Assembly: GCF_023973825.1 (NCBI RefSeq)
Contig: NC_090121.1
Span: forward strand, 124,001-188,000
Source of the DNA: Plasmodium brasilianum
Taxonomy: Eukaryota > Apicomplexa > Aconoidasida > Haemosporida > Plasmodiidae
DNA length: 64,000 nucleotides
Direction of reading: 5' to 3'
Shown here: positions 63,678 to 64,000 of the stretch, in pieces
How positions within the stretch are numbered: the stretch's first letter is position 1
Layout: the number at the start of each line of letters is the position of its first letter
Made by a program: the position numbers and the translations under genes
The notes under the pieces: generated by a model
The model's input: only the letters and a program-made list of their open reading frames with translations
Databases searched by the model: none
What the model was told of the DNA's origin: nothing

Positions 63678-64000
63678 ACGTTTCTCTCAATTACTTATAA
63701 TATATTATCTTTATTTATAGTACAACTCTATGAACAAATTAAACTAATATAAAAATATGAAATATTGAAATATATATATAACTAATGTATATATAAAAAT
63801 ATAAATCAATACTTTTGCAAATATTTTGTATGGTTACATATGTATTTCCACATTATCTACACAATTATTTATCAATAAGAAAAATGTCCTTCAAACATGA
63901 TTTTTCTGGAATAAAGGTAAAAAAAATAAATGTACATTTCAGAATATTACTAGTAATATTCATTATTTTATACTAACTTTTCTATTAAAACGTGTGAATT
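63678..64000. other. AT-rich end of window
   Basis: Mostly non-coding. A + ATG at 63885 reads MSFKHDFSGIK and meets a GTAAAA donor-like site at 63918, which could be the first exon of a gene running off the window. This is too short to call. Confidence 0.4.

Noticed and set aside
1..64000. Telomere repeats (GGGTTYA-type), rRNA, transposons, CRISPR
   Set aside because: Only isolated single occurrences of TTAGGGTT-like words (for example near 14700); no arrays, no transposase or reverse-transcriptase motifs, no spaced direct repeats.

Overview
The window is nuclear DNA of a malaria parasite (Plasmodium), almost certainly subtelomeric. The base composition is extremely AT-rich, roughly 16-20% GC between genes and about 25-35% in coding sequence. 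Introns are short and GT-AG. The one large intact gene is a cytoadherence-linked asexual protein (CLAG/RhopH1). Around it lie two-exon genes with a hydrophobic first exon and a PEXEL export motif at the start of exon 2, plus worn-down PIR copies. Small exported two-exon proteins with two membrane segments, alongside many broken PIR copies, fit best with P. malariae or a close relative. This species call rests on remembered family features, not a search; P. ovale, P. vivax-group or avian species are not excluded.

Layout: 1-9199 is mostly non-coding AT-rich DNA with one decayed coiled-coil gene on + (about 2930-4230). 9200-14473 (-) is a complete eight-exon CLAG gene of 1401 residues, which I joined exon by exon with every reading phase agreeing. 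15690-16560 (-) is an Asn/Lys-rich relic. 16560-27870 is close to a gene desert. 27874-28789 (+) is a broken two-exon, two-membrane-segment exported-family gene. 33600-34760 (-) holds a PIR relic and a second, unidentified cysteine-containing relic. 38473-39320 (-) is another broken exported gene whose PEXEL arginine codon is a stop. 41960-44230 holds a PIR relic and other unassigned coding islands.

The right-hand part contains three exported-type genes, all on - and all of the same build: 46525-48551 (intact, dominated by Ser-Glu-Thr-Glu-Lys and Ala-Glu-Asn-Lys repeats), 52850-55051 (a decayed sister copy with 18-residue repeats) and 60172-61429 (intact, canonical RSLAE PEXEL, two C-terminal membrane segments). 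The first two, with their flanks, look like an old tandem duplication with a period of about 6.5 kb. Small candidate genes lie near 59.2, 62.7 and 63.4-63.7 kb.

How the genes fit together: CLAG is a rhoptry protein delivered to the host red cell, where the RhopH complex builds nutrient-uptake pores. The PEXEL genes encode proteins predicted to be sent into the red cell. PIR proteins are variable surface or exported proteins. The region is therefore a host-cell-remodelling cluster in which many members have died. I saw no tRNA, rRNA, transposon, CRISPR or telomere-repeat array.
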